A stretch of DNA of 64,000 nt from NCBI RefSeq assembly GCF_000687475.1, contig NC_057316.1, positions 186,001 through 250,000 on the forward strand. The letters run 5' to 3'. Below the pieces are notes generated by a model. The model did no database searches and had not been told where the DNA came from. It saw nothing but the letters and a program-made list of their open reading frames with translations. Below, in pieces: positions 10,705-21,466 of the stretch (positions are counted from its first letter, which is position 1; every line of letters starts with the position of its first letter). Source of the stretch: Ustilaginoidea virens (lineage: Eukaryota; Ascomycota; Sordariomycetes; Hypocreales; Clavicipitaceae). A program made the position numbers and the translations under genes.

Positions 10705-12297
10705 TCACGCTGCAGCGCCGAAGCATTGGAGCAATCGCGGCAGAATCCTAGCTACTTCCGCCAGGCCACCAGTCCCGGATTCCACACCAGCGTAAAACCA
10801 CGCAACCTCTGTCAGACACTTTCCTGGCTTGACGTCCGTTACATCCGTCATCCAGTTGATGAACGCCCAAGCCGCCGGGCCGATGGCCGTCGACTTCAGC
10901 CCTTGGTACGTGGCCTCGCGGTTGCGCATGATCCACCGGAATAGCTGGGTGCACTCGAACCAGGACTGTTCGCGAGCCGATCGCTTGAACTTGGCGTCGG
11001 CGAGACGCGCCCCGTACTCTGTTGCCGCCTGTTCAGCCACTGACCAGAGACGATCATGGTCCTGGATGAAACAACCGTTAGCTGCGGCGCCTGGGGAAGA
11101 AACGACAGAAGCTGCCGACTCGGGCGGATCCCCTAGGAGAGGGGGGACCACTCTCTGGCTCCCACGTACGTTGCGATTTGCAAAGCCGATTCCGCCCTGG
11201 ATGCTCGGAAACGAAGCCCATTGGTTGGCTCCTCCCGTCTTGCCGGCGTATGTCGCTGCCGGTAAACCGAGCGCAATAGCCCCTCCACGCTGTATCGCCT
11301 CGATAATGCCCGCATCAACATACGAGATCCATGATTCCGACGCGCCCCCCAGGCTGTTCGCCATGAAAAAATGCACAACGCCCTCGATGGCCCGGAATTG
11401 ATCGCCGGCCTTTAACTGGCCGAAGAATTGCGACTGCATCAGTCGGACGAAGGCGAGGCGCTCTGCGAGGGGGGCTCTCGCGACCTGCTCGAATGTGCAG
11501 TTGAGTTTCTGCTGGCAGACAGGCCAGCCGTCGCTTTCCCGTGCACGAGGAACACAACACTGCCCGGGGACTGGTTATCGATTTGCCGCTGTGAAACGTT
11601 CCCGCTGAGTACGTAAACAGAGCGGGAAGGTTTTTCAAACATGCCGGGAATAAAGTAAGTCTTATATATGTCTTTATCACATACTTTTCTATAAGTAGTG
11701 ACCTACCGCATTTTTCTTCCTTCCTGCTACCCTACACACATTATCACGACTTTTGCCGTCGCGATAGCCTTAGGAGCGATTAATCGAGGCATACCTTATT
11801 ATACATAGGGCGCGCGTGGGGTACTAAAGTAGCAGGTGATTACAGCTGATAATATAGCATTTTTATATGTGCTGTGGTCACCTGTGCGCGATCTTAGACC
11901 AGCAAAATGCAGAAGGTCACTACTTACAGAAAAATATACGTAAAGATATAAGACCCACTTTATTCCCGGCATATTTGAAAACCCTTCCCTACTCGTTCCC
12001 GCTGCCAGACAGGTAGACGAGCTAGACGAGCCAGGCCCCCGAACGGGGCCCTGAAGCAGCGAGGGGCAGGCACGCAGAAATTGTTGTTGAAGCAAAGCAA
12101 ACCGGGGCTCCACTCACGTAAAGCGACGTGGCAAGGTCGCAGGCATCAGACTCTTGTGACGTGCTGGGGGGGTGACAGCCGGCCCATGGTTGGCATGTTC
12201 CGCCTTGTTCGCAGGGGGCCACGGGAGCGGACGAGGACAAAGCCACGATGCGAGGCAACGATGCCAGCAACGCAAGCACAGGCAAGCGCAGCTTCAT
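10705..12297 (-). CDS. Secreted protein of unknown family, transposon in intron 1
   Basis: The inferred CDS is complement(join(10705..11061, 11170..11559, 12118..12297)), encoding 308 aa. Exon 1 (60 codons) begins with a clear signal peptide, MKLRLPVLALLASLPRIVA, and ends at donor GTGAGT. Exon 2 starts at acceptor GGGCAG in phase 0 (CCVPRARESDGW). Intron 2 (108 bp; GTACGT donor, GCTAAC branch, CAG acceptor) is open and in frame, so a 344-aa retained-intron form is also possible. The mature protein is Cys-rich near its N-terminus and then holds conserved-looking blocks such as FFMANSLGGASESW and WFECTQLFRWIM. I do not recognise the family. Intron 1 spans 558 bp only because a 386-bp element plus target duplication sits inside it; without them it would be about 161 bp. 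Confidence 0.65.
11608..11993. mobile_element. MITE-like element with ~90-bp inverted repeats and 11-bp target duplication
   Basis: The left arm (11608-~11708) and the reverse complement of the right arm (~11905-11993) both begin AGTA and share GGGAAGG, TTTTCAAA(C/T)ATGCCGGG, AATAAAGT, GTCTTATAT, TTTTCT(A/G)TAAGTAGTGACC and GCATTTT. The left arm has an extra dozen bases after AGTA. The 11-bp direct repeat CGTTCCCGCTG flanks it at 11597-11607 and 11994-12004. Long inverted repeats with a 9-11 bp duplication are characteristic of Mutator-like (MULE) non-autonomous elements. The element has no coding capacity and lies in an intron of a secreted-protein gene. Confidence 0.8.
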
Positions 12298-13969
12298 GTT
12301 GCGAGCTTGTCGATGGGCTCTGCAGCAATGGAAAGAGAAATGCCAGTCGAACCACAGCCCATATGCCCAATGGGAAAAGGGGCCTACTTTATACCCTGGG
12401 ACTTTTCGCTGCGCAGCCCTCGCCCCACCAACCGACCCGGCTTCCGTCTTTTGATGCTTGTGCGACCTTGGCCGTGCGAGATTGTTCTAGCCTTTGCGGA
12501 GGGAAGTCTCGTCAGCAGTTTCACGGCAACGGCCCTAGATGAAAACTTACTGCAAAATGCCTCGCCAGATTGGGCCATGGCTGAAACGCCCCGTGCTAGA
12601 GACATGTCGCGGTCCAAAGGCAGCAGGATGTGCGGACGGGCTTTTTCTCTGCAGTCAAATCATGTAATCTTACGCACGACAGCCACAGCAGCGCGTTTCA
12701 CGGCTCAGCCTTTGTCTGGATAACATGTCCCTTGTGGGGTATCGCGACCGTAATCATCAGTATCTGGAGAAAGCATCATACGCCGCGATCTGCAGAACCG
12801 TGCAGAGCGGGACTGCGTCGTCTTCGGGGCTTGTCTGCGACGCGGGGAAAAGGACCGAACACGCCCTACCCTGGGGGCCTGGGGAGACGTTCTTATGGAC
12901 ATGGTGAATTTTCTCATTAGACTAGGTTTTGACTCGACGGAACCCATTTGCGCTACATTACACGTCCTGAGGCGTTGGAGCCAAGGGACCGCATAATGAA
13001 GCCGGAGCAAGATGCAACGACGGCATGGCAAGCCGACTGGACAATGGCAGGGCCAGCAGGGCAGGCTCAGCAAGCACCGAAGGTGTCTGGCGAGACCGCC
13101 AGGTCGGTGATTGCGGAAAAAGGCACCGAATACTCTTTGCCACTGCGGGTTGTACGAGTCCGAGCAAAAGAAGCCCGATACATTGGGATGACGAGCCCTT
13201 GCGAGATTATCAAATCTAGTTCCTCAAAATATGCGGCACTACAAGCGTCACGGTTCTTTCAAGTCTAGGGGCATCCTCAAAACACGCAGCACTGCAAGCT
13301 TCAAGATTTCGCAGCACCGTACTACGTAAAGCTTCACGACCATTTCCGGGCCGTCAGAGCACAGGGGTTCTCGACCGGAGCGGGACAACTGCCCGAGGAG
13401 ATGCCGCGGTTTCCTTGCAGGGAGCGCGAGGCCAAGCAGTCCATGGCAACAGGTTCCAAATCGACATGTGGCCAGAGCGGCTGTCGAGAGCTTGTGGGCA
13501 AGACGATTCACCGCGCGGTTAGAGGTAGTAGCTGGGCATCCGGGCTTGAATCACCCCCCAATCATCAACGTCCCTGTGCTACGGGGTCCTCGCCTGTCAC
13601 AAAATTGATCGGCTGGGCGTTTGCGGCAGGACGAGTCCTATGGCTGGGGGGCAAGTCACCGAGCGACGCTTTCTCATGAACCCAGCGTTGCGCTGAAACC
13701 TTGTTTATCTGTCAACTACCTTTTACATCTAGTACAAAGGAAAGAGCCCCAGACAAGGCACGCCACCGTAGAAACGATCTTTGCGTACACCGAAATCGTC
13801 AAATCCAGTCTTGGTCTCTTGGCACGGGCATGCCAACGCCGGCAGACAACGGGAACATGGCCCTATTTCCAGACACCGCCCTGAAGGCCGATGGTAATCG
13901 TCGCAGTGTATTTGCCGGCTGCGGCAAAGGCACCCGGAGTATCCTTTCTAGATATTTATAGGCTTCAAT
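12298..13969. other. Intergenic region, no supported gene
   Basis: Normal GC content. Several frames of 60-120 codons overlap on both strands, but none has a signal peptide, domain, or good splice context. It includes the promoter of the secreted-protein gene to the left and the 3' flank of the gene to the right. Two short motifs recur (CTTGGCCGTGCGAG-type and GAGACG-type purine patches) without forming a repeat. Confidence 0.4.
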
Positions 13970-14591
13970 TTAAGGTGGATAGCGAGGCGGTGGGGGATGA
14001 CCAATCTGAACGTGGATAGTGCCGGTAAGGAAGGATCCTTGAGGCGCCGGGAAGAAGTGTTTGGCACGAGGGAAAAGTTTCATATCCCGTAGAATCATTT
14101 CATTTCCCTCTGTGAACACGCTGATGCTCGCATACTCTTTCGACATATTACTGAAGTCTATGCCAGTGCAAACGTATACCGTGTATGTTTTGCCACTACC
14201 GCCATCAATGTCGACTTTCTGCATTCGAAATGCCATCCAAACCCCATGGGCTGATACGGGATCGGGATCGGGCTGGGTAGGGACAGCAATGTAATTGGGC
14301 ATGTCGTCGATATTAACGCGACTTTCAAGACCGCCTTTTGTTTCGTGGTCAAGTTCTTGGGTGGATCTGGCAAACAGGTGCCTTTTGTTAGTTCCGGAGA
14401 CGACATGGAAGAAGCAGATTGCATATTCAGACATACGGAATGGGCTGGAGCTCGGTCCTGCCACTTGAGCGTGGAGAGCCAGCCAAGGCATCGACGGCCT
14501 CGACGGCATCGACGACGGCTTGTGGTGGGATCGGCTTGGCCACCAGGGCCAGAGCGACGGACCCAAGGGCCAGACAGATGGTGAACCTCAT
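13970..14591 (-). CDS. Small secreted protein, unknown family
   Basis: The inferred CDS is complement(join(13970..14366, 14437..14591)), encoding 183 aa. The 70-bp intron has donor GTATGT, branch ACTAAC and acceptor TTTGCCAG, and joins CC|A to give proline. The N-terminus MRFTICLALGSVALALVAKP is a textbook signal peptide. It is followed by a possible pro-region rich in Ala/Val/Asp, then a mature region with KTYTVYVCTG and ISVFTEGNEMILRDMKLF that alternates hydrophobic and polar residues as in a beta-rich fold. There is only one Cys in the mature part. No family is recognised. Small size, secretion and orphan status make it an effector-like candidate, which is inference only. Confidence 0.7.
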
Positions 14592-16916
14592 GATGGAAGC
14601 TGAAGGTTGGGAGTTCCAGCTGCGCCCAGGTTTGCGTCAACAGGGAGAGGAAGGCGACGGGTGGTAGGACGCAGCTCATGACGAGACGGGGGCAAGACGA
14701 GTAATTAATGAAAAAGAAAAAAAAAATGAAATAGGACCACGGCGCAGTCTCCGGCGCTGCCGAGTTGTGACCGATTTCACATGGTAGCAAGGGGGAAAGG
14801 GCTCTCTGCAACTTGACCAGGTTTTCGACGCGCCAGAATCGGCGGAACTGTTTGGGCAGTCGGTCGGTTGATTGGAAAAAGTTCGAGGCACCCAGCCGCG
14901 CAGTTTGATATAGCACCAGAGAGTGGCAAGGGGCTTGGCTAAAGTGATGCGGTACCTGAGGTATATTCAATCAAGTCGTGCTTGAGCTAAGTTTTGCTTC
15001 GGAGGCCTGAAATCCCTGGCAGTCTCGTGTGTTTAAGTCTGCTTTTCAAACGACCTGGCTGCCGGTTCAGCCAGCTCCCTACCCACCGCATGGAATGCGA
15101 GGGTTCCTAAGTTGCAACAAGTCAGCAAGTCATGATGGGCAAGTTTGTCCGTACGCGAGTCGCGCATCGACCCCGACGCCGTCAATGACGGGATATGCCG
15201 TGCAGGCGATGTTGGGCTCTGTACTCACGAGTCAAGACCATGTTATATACCGGGCAGCGCTAAGAGCTCTCTCGATTTTTTTAGCCGGGGACCTTGTATT
15301 GCTGGCCGAGATGAGTTGAAAGCAAGAAGACAACAGACAGGCCAAAGACAGCGGCGACGTTTGGATTGGCTAGAATTGAGGAGTAACATTCTCGTCTGGT
15401 GATTCGCAGATGAAATCCGCGCAGCCCCACCACGCAGCTGCATAAGACCCAGAGTATGTGCCTAAAGCTGTGCTGAGGAGCAAGCTTTGTATCGGGACCC
15501 ACTTTTACAAAACACCTACTGGGTACCTCCTTGGCAACCGGCGCAGCCGCTAAACCTTTATTACTAAAATCCTCATATTCGGAATTCCGGCTTTTCTAAT
15601 AGAGCTAAGAAAGTGAAATCTTAAGCGATAATACTAGAGACGGCGCGTTTTTTGTCTGCCTTGAACACTGCCAAATTAAGTAGCCTAATGTAGTGTGGGA
15701 ATAGCCTTATAGGGCCCTATATGCTGCGCCCTACGGTTGCGATAAGTGCGATGTATCTCTTTGTATATCTGGAAATTGCTGGTACTTCAAATCTGGTCTG
15801 TTACAGAAGCTGCGCCTTGACACAGTATTGATCAAATGTTTTCTTTTCCTGTTTCCTTTTTTTTATGCTTTCTGTGTTTTTACTTTTTTGGCAAACTTTA
15901 CAATCTATAAATGTTGTGCTCTTGTTCGAGACCTGCGGCCTGTGCCTTTGTAGCCTCGGCAACCTTGTGTCGGTGGTTTTTACAGCATGAAAACCATTTA
16001 ATAGCGTTTGGCGCATTTGTACGACGAGTCTATAATTTCTTTTGTGATGCCGAGCCATTTTGCCGGGGGTTTTTTTTTTCTTCCCTTTCTTTTTCCCCTC
16101 TCTGTTTTTTCCTTTCCTCTTCTTTTCTTGGTCCGCTTCTTTACAACCTCAGTCGAGTTGCATACGGCGGACCCTATGTCGTACCTTTCCGCAGTCAACA
16201 TCAAAATGACAAGCAACCATGGATAGATTCGTCCCGTGCATGCGTGGGGTGGAATAGCTTAGCAGGGGAAAGGGGGGCGCGTACCTGCATGGGGCCCCGG
16301 CGGATAAGCTCAGGATCCCCAACGCCAGGGTGCTCGTAGCCTCACAATGCTCGTGGTTCACGGCTAAAACCTGTTCGCGACTGCCGGGCCCATTGCTTCT
16401 CGAAACTGGCTAAGACCCGAATAAGCTTTCTTATCGGTACGCTATGCCTGCCGGCCCGGGGGGGAAGGGCACGAATCCCACACGCTTTCCTCGTTCGACT
16501 CGGCTCCAATGAGAGGCCAGTCAATCAGACAAAGCCTCCCCTGCGGCCGAGCCTCTTGTTTTGAGTTCTGCCGTTCAAACTATGCATCAAGAGCCTCGGA
16601 AAGAGCTGCAAGAACTGGCATGGACCCTCAGGCTCTATCCCTTTTCAACCCAGCTTGAGACAGGGGCTGGGCGAACCAGGCGGTTGACTCGCCGTCGCAT
16701 CGGCCGAAGACGGTTCATCTCCTTCATCGGCTCTCGAGTCTGCATCCTCAACCAAGCTCTTTCGAGTTCTGCGTCCTGAGCCCTGACCACGATATAAAAT
16801 GGCTCCTATCTTTCCATCTGGGTCTCGTATCCTCCTCCTCCGCATCGTCATCACACGCCAGACACTCAACTCCATCCCGCTATCGCTATCTCCATCCACC
16901 ACCCCGAATATCAAAC
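14592..16916. other. Intergenic region with a small AT-rich relic and a TATA promoter
   Basis: No supported gene lies in this 2.3-kb stretch. About 15540-15760 is locally AT- and TpA-rich, like a short RIP-mutated transposon fragment within the island. About 15840-16140 is pyrimidine-rich low-complexity sequence. The right end carries the promoter of the 118-aa secreted protein. Confidence 0.45.
16793..16799 (+). promoter_or_regulatory. TATA box of the small secreted-protein gene
   Basis: TATAAAA lies 118 bp before the ATG at 16917. A C/T-rich leader (CCTCCTCCTCCG, then CATCACACGCCAGACACTCAAC) follows, typical of strongly transcribed filamentous-fungal genes. The start site is inferred, not shown. 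Confidence 0.55.
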
Positions 16917-17428
16917 ATGCGCCCCATTAACGCCCTCGGGCTTGCCTTGCTTCCCATTGCAGCTGCCAGGAAACACTCATCATGCGATTGCGGGACCGAA
17001 ACTCTCCGTGGAAAACATTACGAATACGACTGGTTGCTCACATACAATGTTTGCGTTTACAGCTACCCCAGATCGGTGAGAGTCTTTCCCCTAGCAGCAT
17101 TTCCCAACTGGAAATTCATTCTAACCTCCCACCCTTTCTGGGGTCATCAGGCGGAATATGACTTTCAAACAGGCCGCGTAAGTGCTCAACGCCACCCCCC
17201 TTCACCTCTTTTTTTTTTCTCTTCATGATGACATATCCTAACATCAATTTGTTACAGTGCGAGGCCGTCGATCTCATGTCAGGTGACCGATTTCACGGAG
17301 ATTGCGAATACTTTGGGAAGAATGGGTACTTTCCTGTGTCGCCGTCTGACAACATAACCCTCGACGAGAATCTACCACGCCTATACCACATTCACAAAGA
17401 CAGGAAGGTTGGCTCCAGATGCCGCTAA
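16917..17428 (+). CDS. Small Cys-containing secreted protein
   Basis: The inferred CDS is join(16917..17075, 17151..17177, 17258..17428), encoding 118 aa. Both introns are phase 0 with canonical ends (GTGAGA...ATCAG, 75 bp; GTAAGT...TTACAG, 80 bp, branch CCTAAC). The middle exon is only 27 bp (AEYDFQTGR). The signal peptide is MRPINALGLALLPIAAARKH or slightly shorter. Six Cys follow (SSCDCG, NVCVY, RCEAV, GDCEY, SRCR), consistent with three disulfides. There is no recognised domain. The exon structure, TATA box and pyrimidine leader all support a real gene. It could be an effector or an antimicrobial-type secreted peptide; the sequence does not decide. Confidence 0.75.
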
Positions 17429-18002
17429 AAATCATGATTTCTTTGCCGCTGTATGATGCTTCTGCCAGGACTGCGGTCGGCATCAATCGGCATCAGTCAT
17501 GCATGGGGATGTCTTACTTGACACAGGTATTGGGGCTGGGACGGGATTCATCGGCTATTTCTTTTTTATTGCTGCAGAATTTTCGCATTACAACTACTTG
17601 AGCTGCCTTGACGATATCCTGGTCGTGGGCCAAGTTATTCTGGCGGCGGCGGTCATCCCTCTGTAACATATGCCCAAGTACGAGTTTAGCAAGAAAATAG
17701 ACGGGGTCGCTGTACAGCCTGAAATCCGCGTGGGAAGCCCGTAGTAGGTAGGCCCATGCCGTCTTGGCGCACAACCGACGCTGCGGTCCCGGCTAACGCC
17801 GTTGGCCAATTGACATCGTTCACCCGCAATCCCGCTCGGCCACCGAGACCCGGAGCTACCGTCCGGCATAGCCCCGGGTACGGGGCTCCGCATGGCTCGG
17901 CGCAGTATCACAGCCTGGCTGACGTGTCGTATTTTTTTTGTTCTTGCTTAATCACGTTACCGCACACAAGTAATATCAGGGTCTTCCGCTGCAACGACAA
18001 CT
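17429..18002. other. Convergent intergenic region
   Basis: 3' flanks of the small secreted-protein gene and of the first SMP/C2 gene. No gene or repeat is recognised. Confidence 0.5.
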
Positions 18003-20968
18003 TTACGACCCCGACTTACGCGCCGCCTCCCAGCTGCGATACGAACTCCACTGGTCATAGCTTGCGTTTCCATTTCCTTTCCCTACAAACTCCTCATGGC
18101 TCTCGTCCAGACCAGGCTTGAAGCATCCTGTAAACCTCGCTTCCCCGACTTTTTCCAACTTCATGGCGTCGTCCGACTCGGAAACTGCGTTCTGGAGCAG
18201 ACGGGTCGGGTTGTTGGTCTTGAAGACGGGCAGCGTAAACTGTTGTGTTTGGTCGTCAATCACGCTAGATAGCCAGATGATGGCGTAGTGCTTGTTCTTG
18301 TTTGCCATTTTGCTCAGTGGCCCAGGCGCCACCTCCGTGATTCCGGCAAACTCGAGCACCAGTGGCGACATGTATCTGTAGTGGACGGGAAGTAATGACT
18401 GTTTCTTGTCGAGCGTCCAGGAGTAGCCTCCCTCTGACCGCTCTCCTCCTTTGACTACTCTGCGCGATCCGCCCGTGCGCAACGTGAGTTTCCTGGTGTT
18501 GATGCCGTGCCCAATGCAAAAAATGGGCGACGTAATGGCAAACGTGCCGACATCATAACCCAGGAGCGGCTTTTCCAACTGGACGCCCACTGATCGGAAG
18601 ATCATGCCAACTCGGATGCGGCCCTTTCCGGCACCGCCATTGAGGTCATAGTACTTGACAACCGAGGAGGATTCATGGAAAACTTCTGGCAGTTTTAGAG
18701 CGACCACGCCAACAAGACAGTCGTCGGAGCGTTTTCTCGTGTCCCATACAGACAGCGTCACTCTGGCCGCACGCCAGTCCCGAATACAAGTCTCCGTGCT
18801 GGAATTGAAAACTGGACTGTTGGAAATGGACTTGACCCGAGTTCTATAAGCCAGCTTGTCATTCACATCCGCAGCGACATACAGCGACGGAATGTAGTCG
18901 ATGCTGACCGTCTCTGCTTCTGCATCGTCGTCACCATCCCAGTCTTGACCGAGCACCTTGACATACCCCAGGGATTGCTTGTGCGGATTTTCTACTTCCA
19001 CGTTGAGGCACTGGTGTATGGTCAACCCGAGTATTCCCGTCGGGAACCCTGGGTTGGGCACCGTATTTTGCGCATTTTGAACAGCCATCTCCTCAGACGC
19101 CTTTTGCTGTTCGCCATCATGATCGCGACGACCTGGGCCGTCTGGTCTTGGCTTTTTCTCGAACTCTTCCCGCGGAAAGTAGCCAATCTCCCATTCAAGC
19201 ACGCCTTCGGCATCGGTACCTGCTGTGTCGCCTTGGAGGCGGTCCTCTCGTTTGTGCATCTCGCTGCTGTGTAGGATAAGTTCCTGCAAGGGAAACTCGC
19301 AAATGCCAGAGACGTCGTCAGATCCAGTGGTGTCGGAATCCCATAATCTAAGTAGCACGTTCTCTTGGCGCTTGACATGTTCTGTCCGGATCATGATGTT
19401 TGCCGACTCTTCCCACACAGGATTTCTGTCCCCTTTGATGATTCTAGATGCGTACATGGGTTTTTCGTACTGGCTGAACGCAATTGTCAAGTAAGGGTCT
19501 GCCCCTGGTCCTCTCGTATCTTGACGAGCTAGATTGCGAGCTCGATGGATCTTGACCACGAGAACACCGATGGCCTCCGTCTCTTCCTTCTCGTCTGACC
19601 CTCCAATATAGGCTGTCATATCCAGACTCGTCGACTTTGGCTGAACAAAATCAGTCATGGCTGCGTTGATCTGCGAATTCAAAACAGAATCAATAATGGG
19701 CAGGTTCAGCAAGTCGAATGCCCATGGCGCGCCAATCGATACACAGGCATTTATTTTCGGATGCTCAGTCAAGGCAAACGTAGCCATTTTCAAAAACGGC
19801 AAGTCGGGGTGCATCTGCAACCGCACCCGGATCACGGCGAAAAATTCCTTGACCTGCACAAAGACTGGCAGAGGCACCGGGCCTAGCCTCACCAGTATGT
19901 CGGCGTGCATGTGATCCTTTCGCGATCGCAAGGGAGATTGATGATACGCCATGGCAATCTCCAGGTTGTAAAATACACCACCTTCCTCCCTTTCAATGGC
20001 TTTCTCTCGCTCCTTGGCTTCACCGGCTGATAGCGAGGTGCGGGTTCCGTGAGAAGGCACCAGTTCCCCAAATTCAGAATCGGGAAGGGACCGCATCGAA
20101 AGGACCCGGGCTGGCTGGTTTCCATGTCCGAGGCTGGTAATGCGCACAGAGACGGGTGCACTCTTCGGAATATATGGCTTGATTGCCTCGTTGACCTGGG
20201 CTGCAATGCTGTCGAAGAATTCCTGCTGAAGCGTTCCCCATAGAGTTTCTACCAAGCTGTTCATCCACTCTACCGATTCTGGTACGTATCGTAACTTCTC
20301 AGTCTTTTGCTCTGCTTCGTCAATCTTATGACTGGCCACATTTTCCCCTACCGTTTGCAAGATGAAATAGACAGCCGCCGCCACACCACCGGCCGGAAAG
20401 AGAGATTTCACAAATCCCTTGAGCCCGCCACCGATGAAGAGCCAGTCAAGAAAGACAATGACCCCAAACACTGTGTACGACACCATCATCAGAGGGTTCT
20501 CATTGGAATCAAACACCCGCTCAAAGTTGGGCTCCGGAGTTGGATGGAACAGGACATTGGACTTTTCCCCTCCAATTGGCACATCATTAGTTTGCCCGGC
20601 CTTTGGTGTATCGTCCATTGCCAGCGCATTTTCCTCTTGCTTGTACTCATGCTTGTCCTGTCGAGGTTTTCTGATCCATGTTTGATCAGACTCAAGATAC
20701 CGTTTAGACGCTTCCAGGACCTTTTGTCTTTCATTGTGAAATGCTTGAATATTCGTCGGGGGATTCCGCTCAGAGTACGCCTGGCCGTAAGGAGTCGGAT
20801 CTGCCTTTAATGGGCTGTTTTGAGTTGGCGGGTGTGTTGCTGGATCAGGAGACGGAATGGTCTGCACATGGTGATGATTAGCCTTCAATGGTAAATCATT
20901 TTCTGGGCAAATCAACGGGTTACCTGAGAGGCAGACGGCTGGCGATCAGCAAGTCCCTCTTTGTTCAT
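18003..20968 (-). CDS. SMP- and C2-domain membrane-contact protein (Mug190/tricalbin-like), copy A
   Basis: The inferred CDS is complement(join(18003..20861, 20924..20968)), encoding 967 aa. The 62-bp first intron (GTAACC donor, GCTAAT branch, GTGCAG acceptor) follows a 15-codon first exon, MNKEGLADRQPSASQ. Domains in order: a disordered N-terminus (1-135); two adjacent hydrophobic segments (about 140-187, YTVFGVIVFLDWLFIGGG and AAAVYFILQTVG) likely forming an ER-membrane hairpin; an SMP lipid-transfer domain (about 205-430, ESVEWMNSLVETLW to LDMTAY); a C2 domain (about 447-550) with Ca-ligand-like ADPY and LWDSDTTGSDD; and a second C2-like region (about 640-790). The family tethers the ER to the plasma membrane and moves lipid (tricalbins, extended synaptotagmins); Mug190 of fission yeast is the closest named member I can think of. 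It is divergent with copy B. Confidence 0.85.
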
Positions 20969-21466
20969 GCTGGCGCTTCCTGGCTCTGCCGAGCCTGCAC
21001 CACCGGCGCTTGCCCCCGAAAATCGCACATGTTCTTTACTTTGCGCTATCATGTCCTTTCTACCGGTACTCTCCATTGTTGTAGTCGGGGGAACAAAACA
21101 TATGACAGCTCTGCTTTTGATGCATGTGCTTTACTTCATAGTATAATTGTTTCCAACGATGGAGTCAAACCAAACCTGAAATGAATCTCCAAGCTGTAAT
21201 GACGTTTTGGTTGCCCCATCAGGCTTGCTGAACGTGGCTTGATCATGATGTCATAGAGTGAGCCGCTTATGCAACTGTTGCAACTGTCGCGGTTTCCGTT
21301 TTAGGGACTTTACAACGTCATCCCCATGACTGACGATGTAAGTAGTCTGGCTCAATTAATTCGCGGTGAATAGGTAGTCTTTAATTCAAGTTTATAGACG
21401 ATATTTACAATTTTCCCTCTTTCCCATCCAGGATTTCGCCTTCACAGACGAGCTAGTTTACTCGAG
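20969..21466. promoter_or_regulatory. Shared promoter between two divergent paralogous genes
   Basis: The 498 bp between the start codons of the two SMP/C2 genes holds no other gene. It contains GATGACGTTT-type and CATGATGTCA-type elements and an AT-rich patch near 21355-21410 before copy B. A bidirectional promoter is inferred from the arrangement. Confidence 0.5.
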
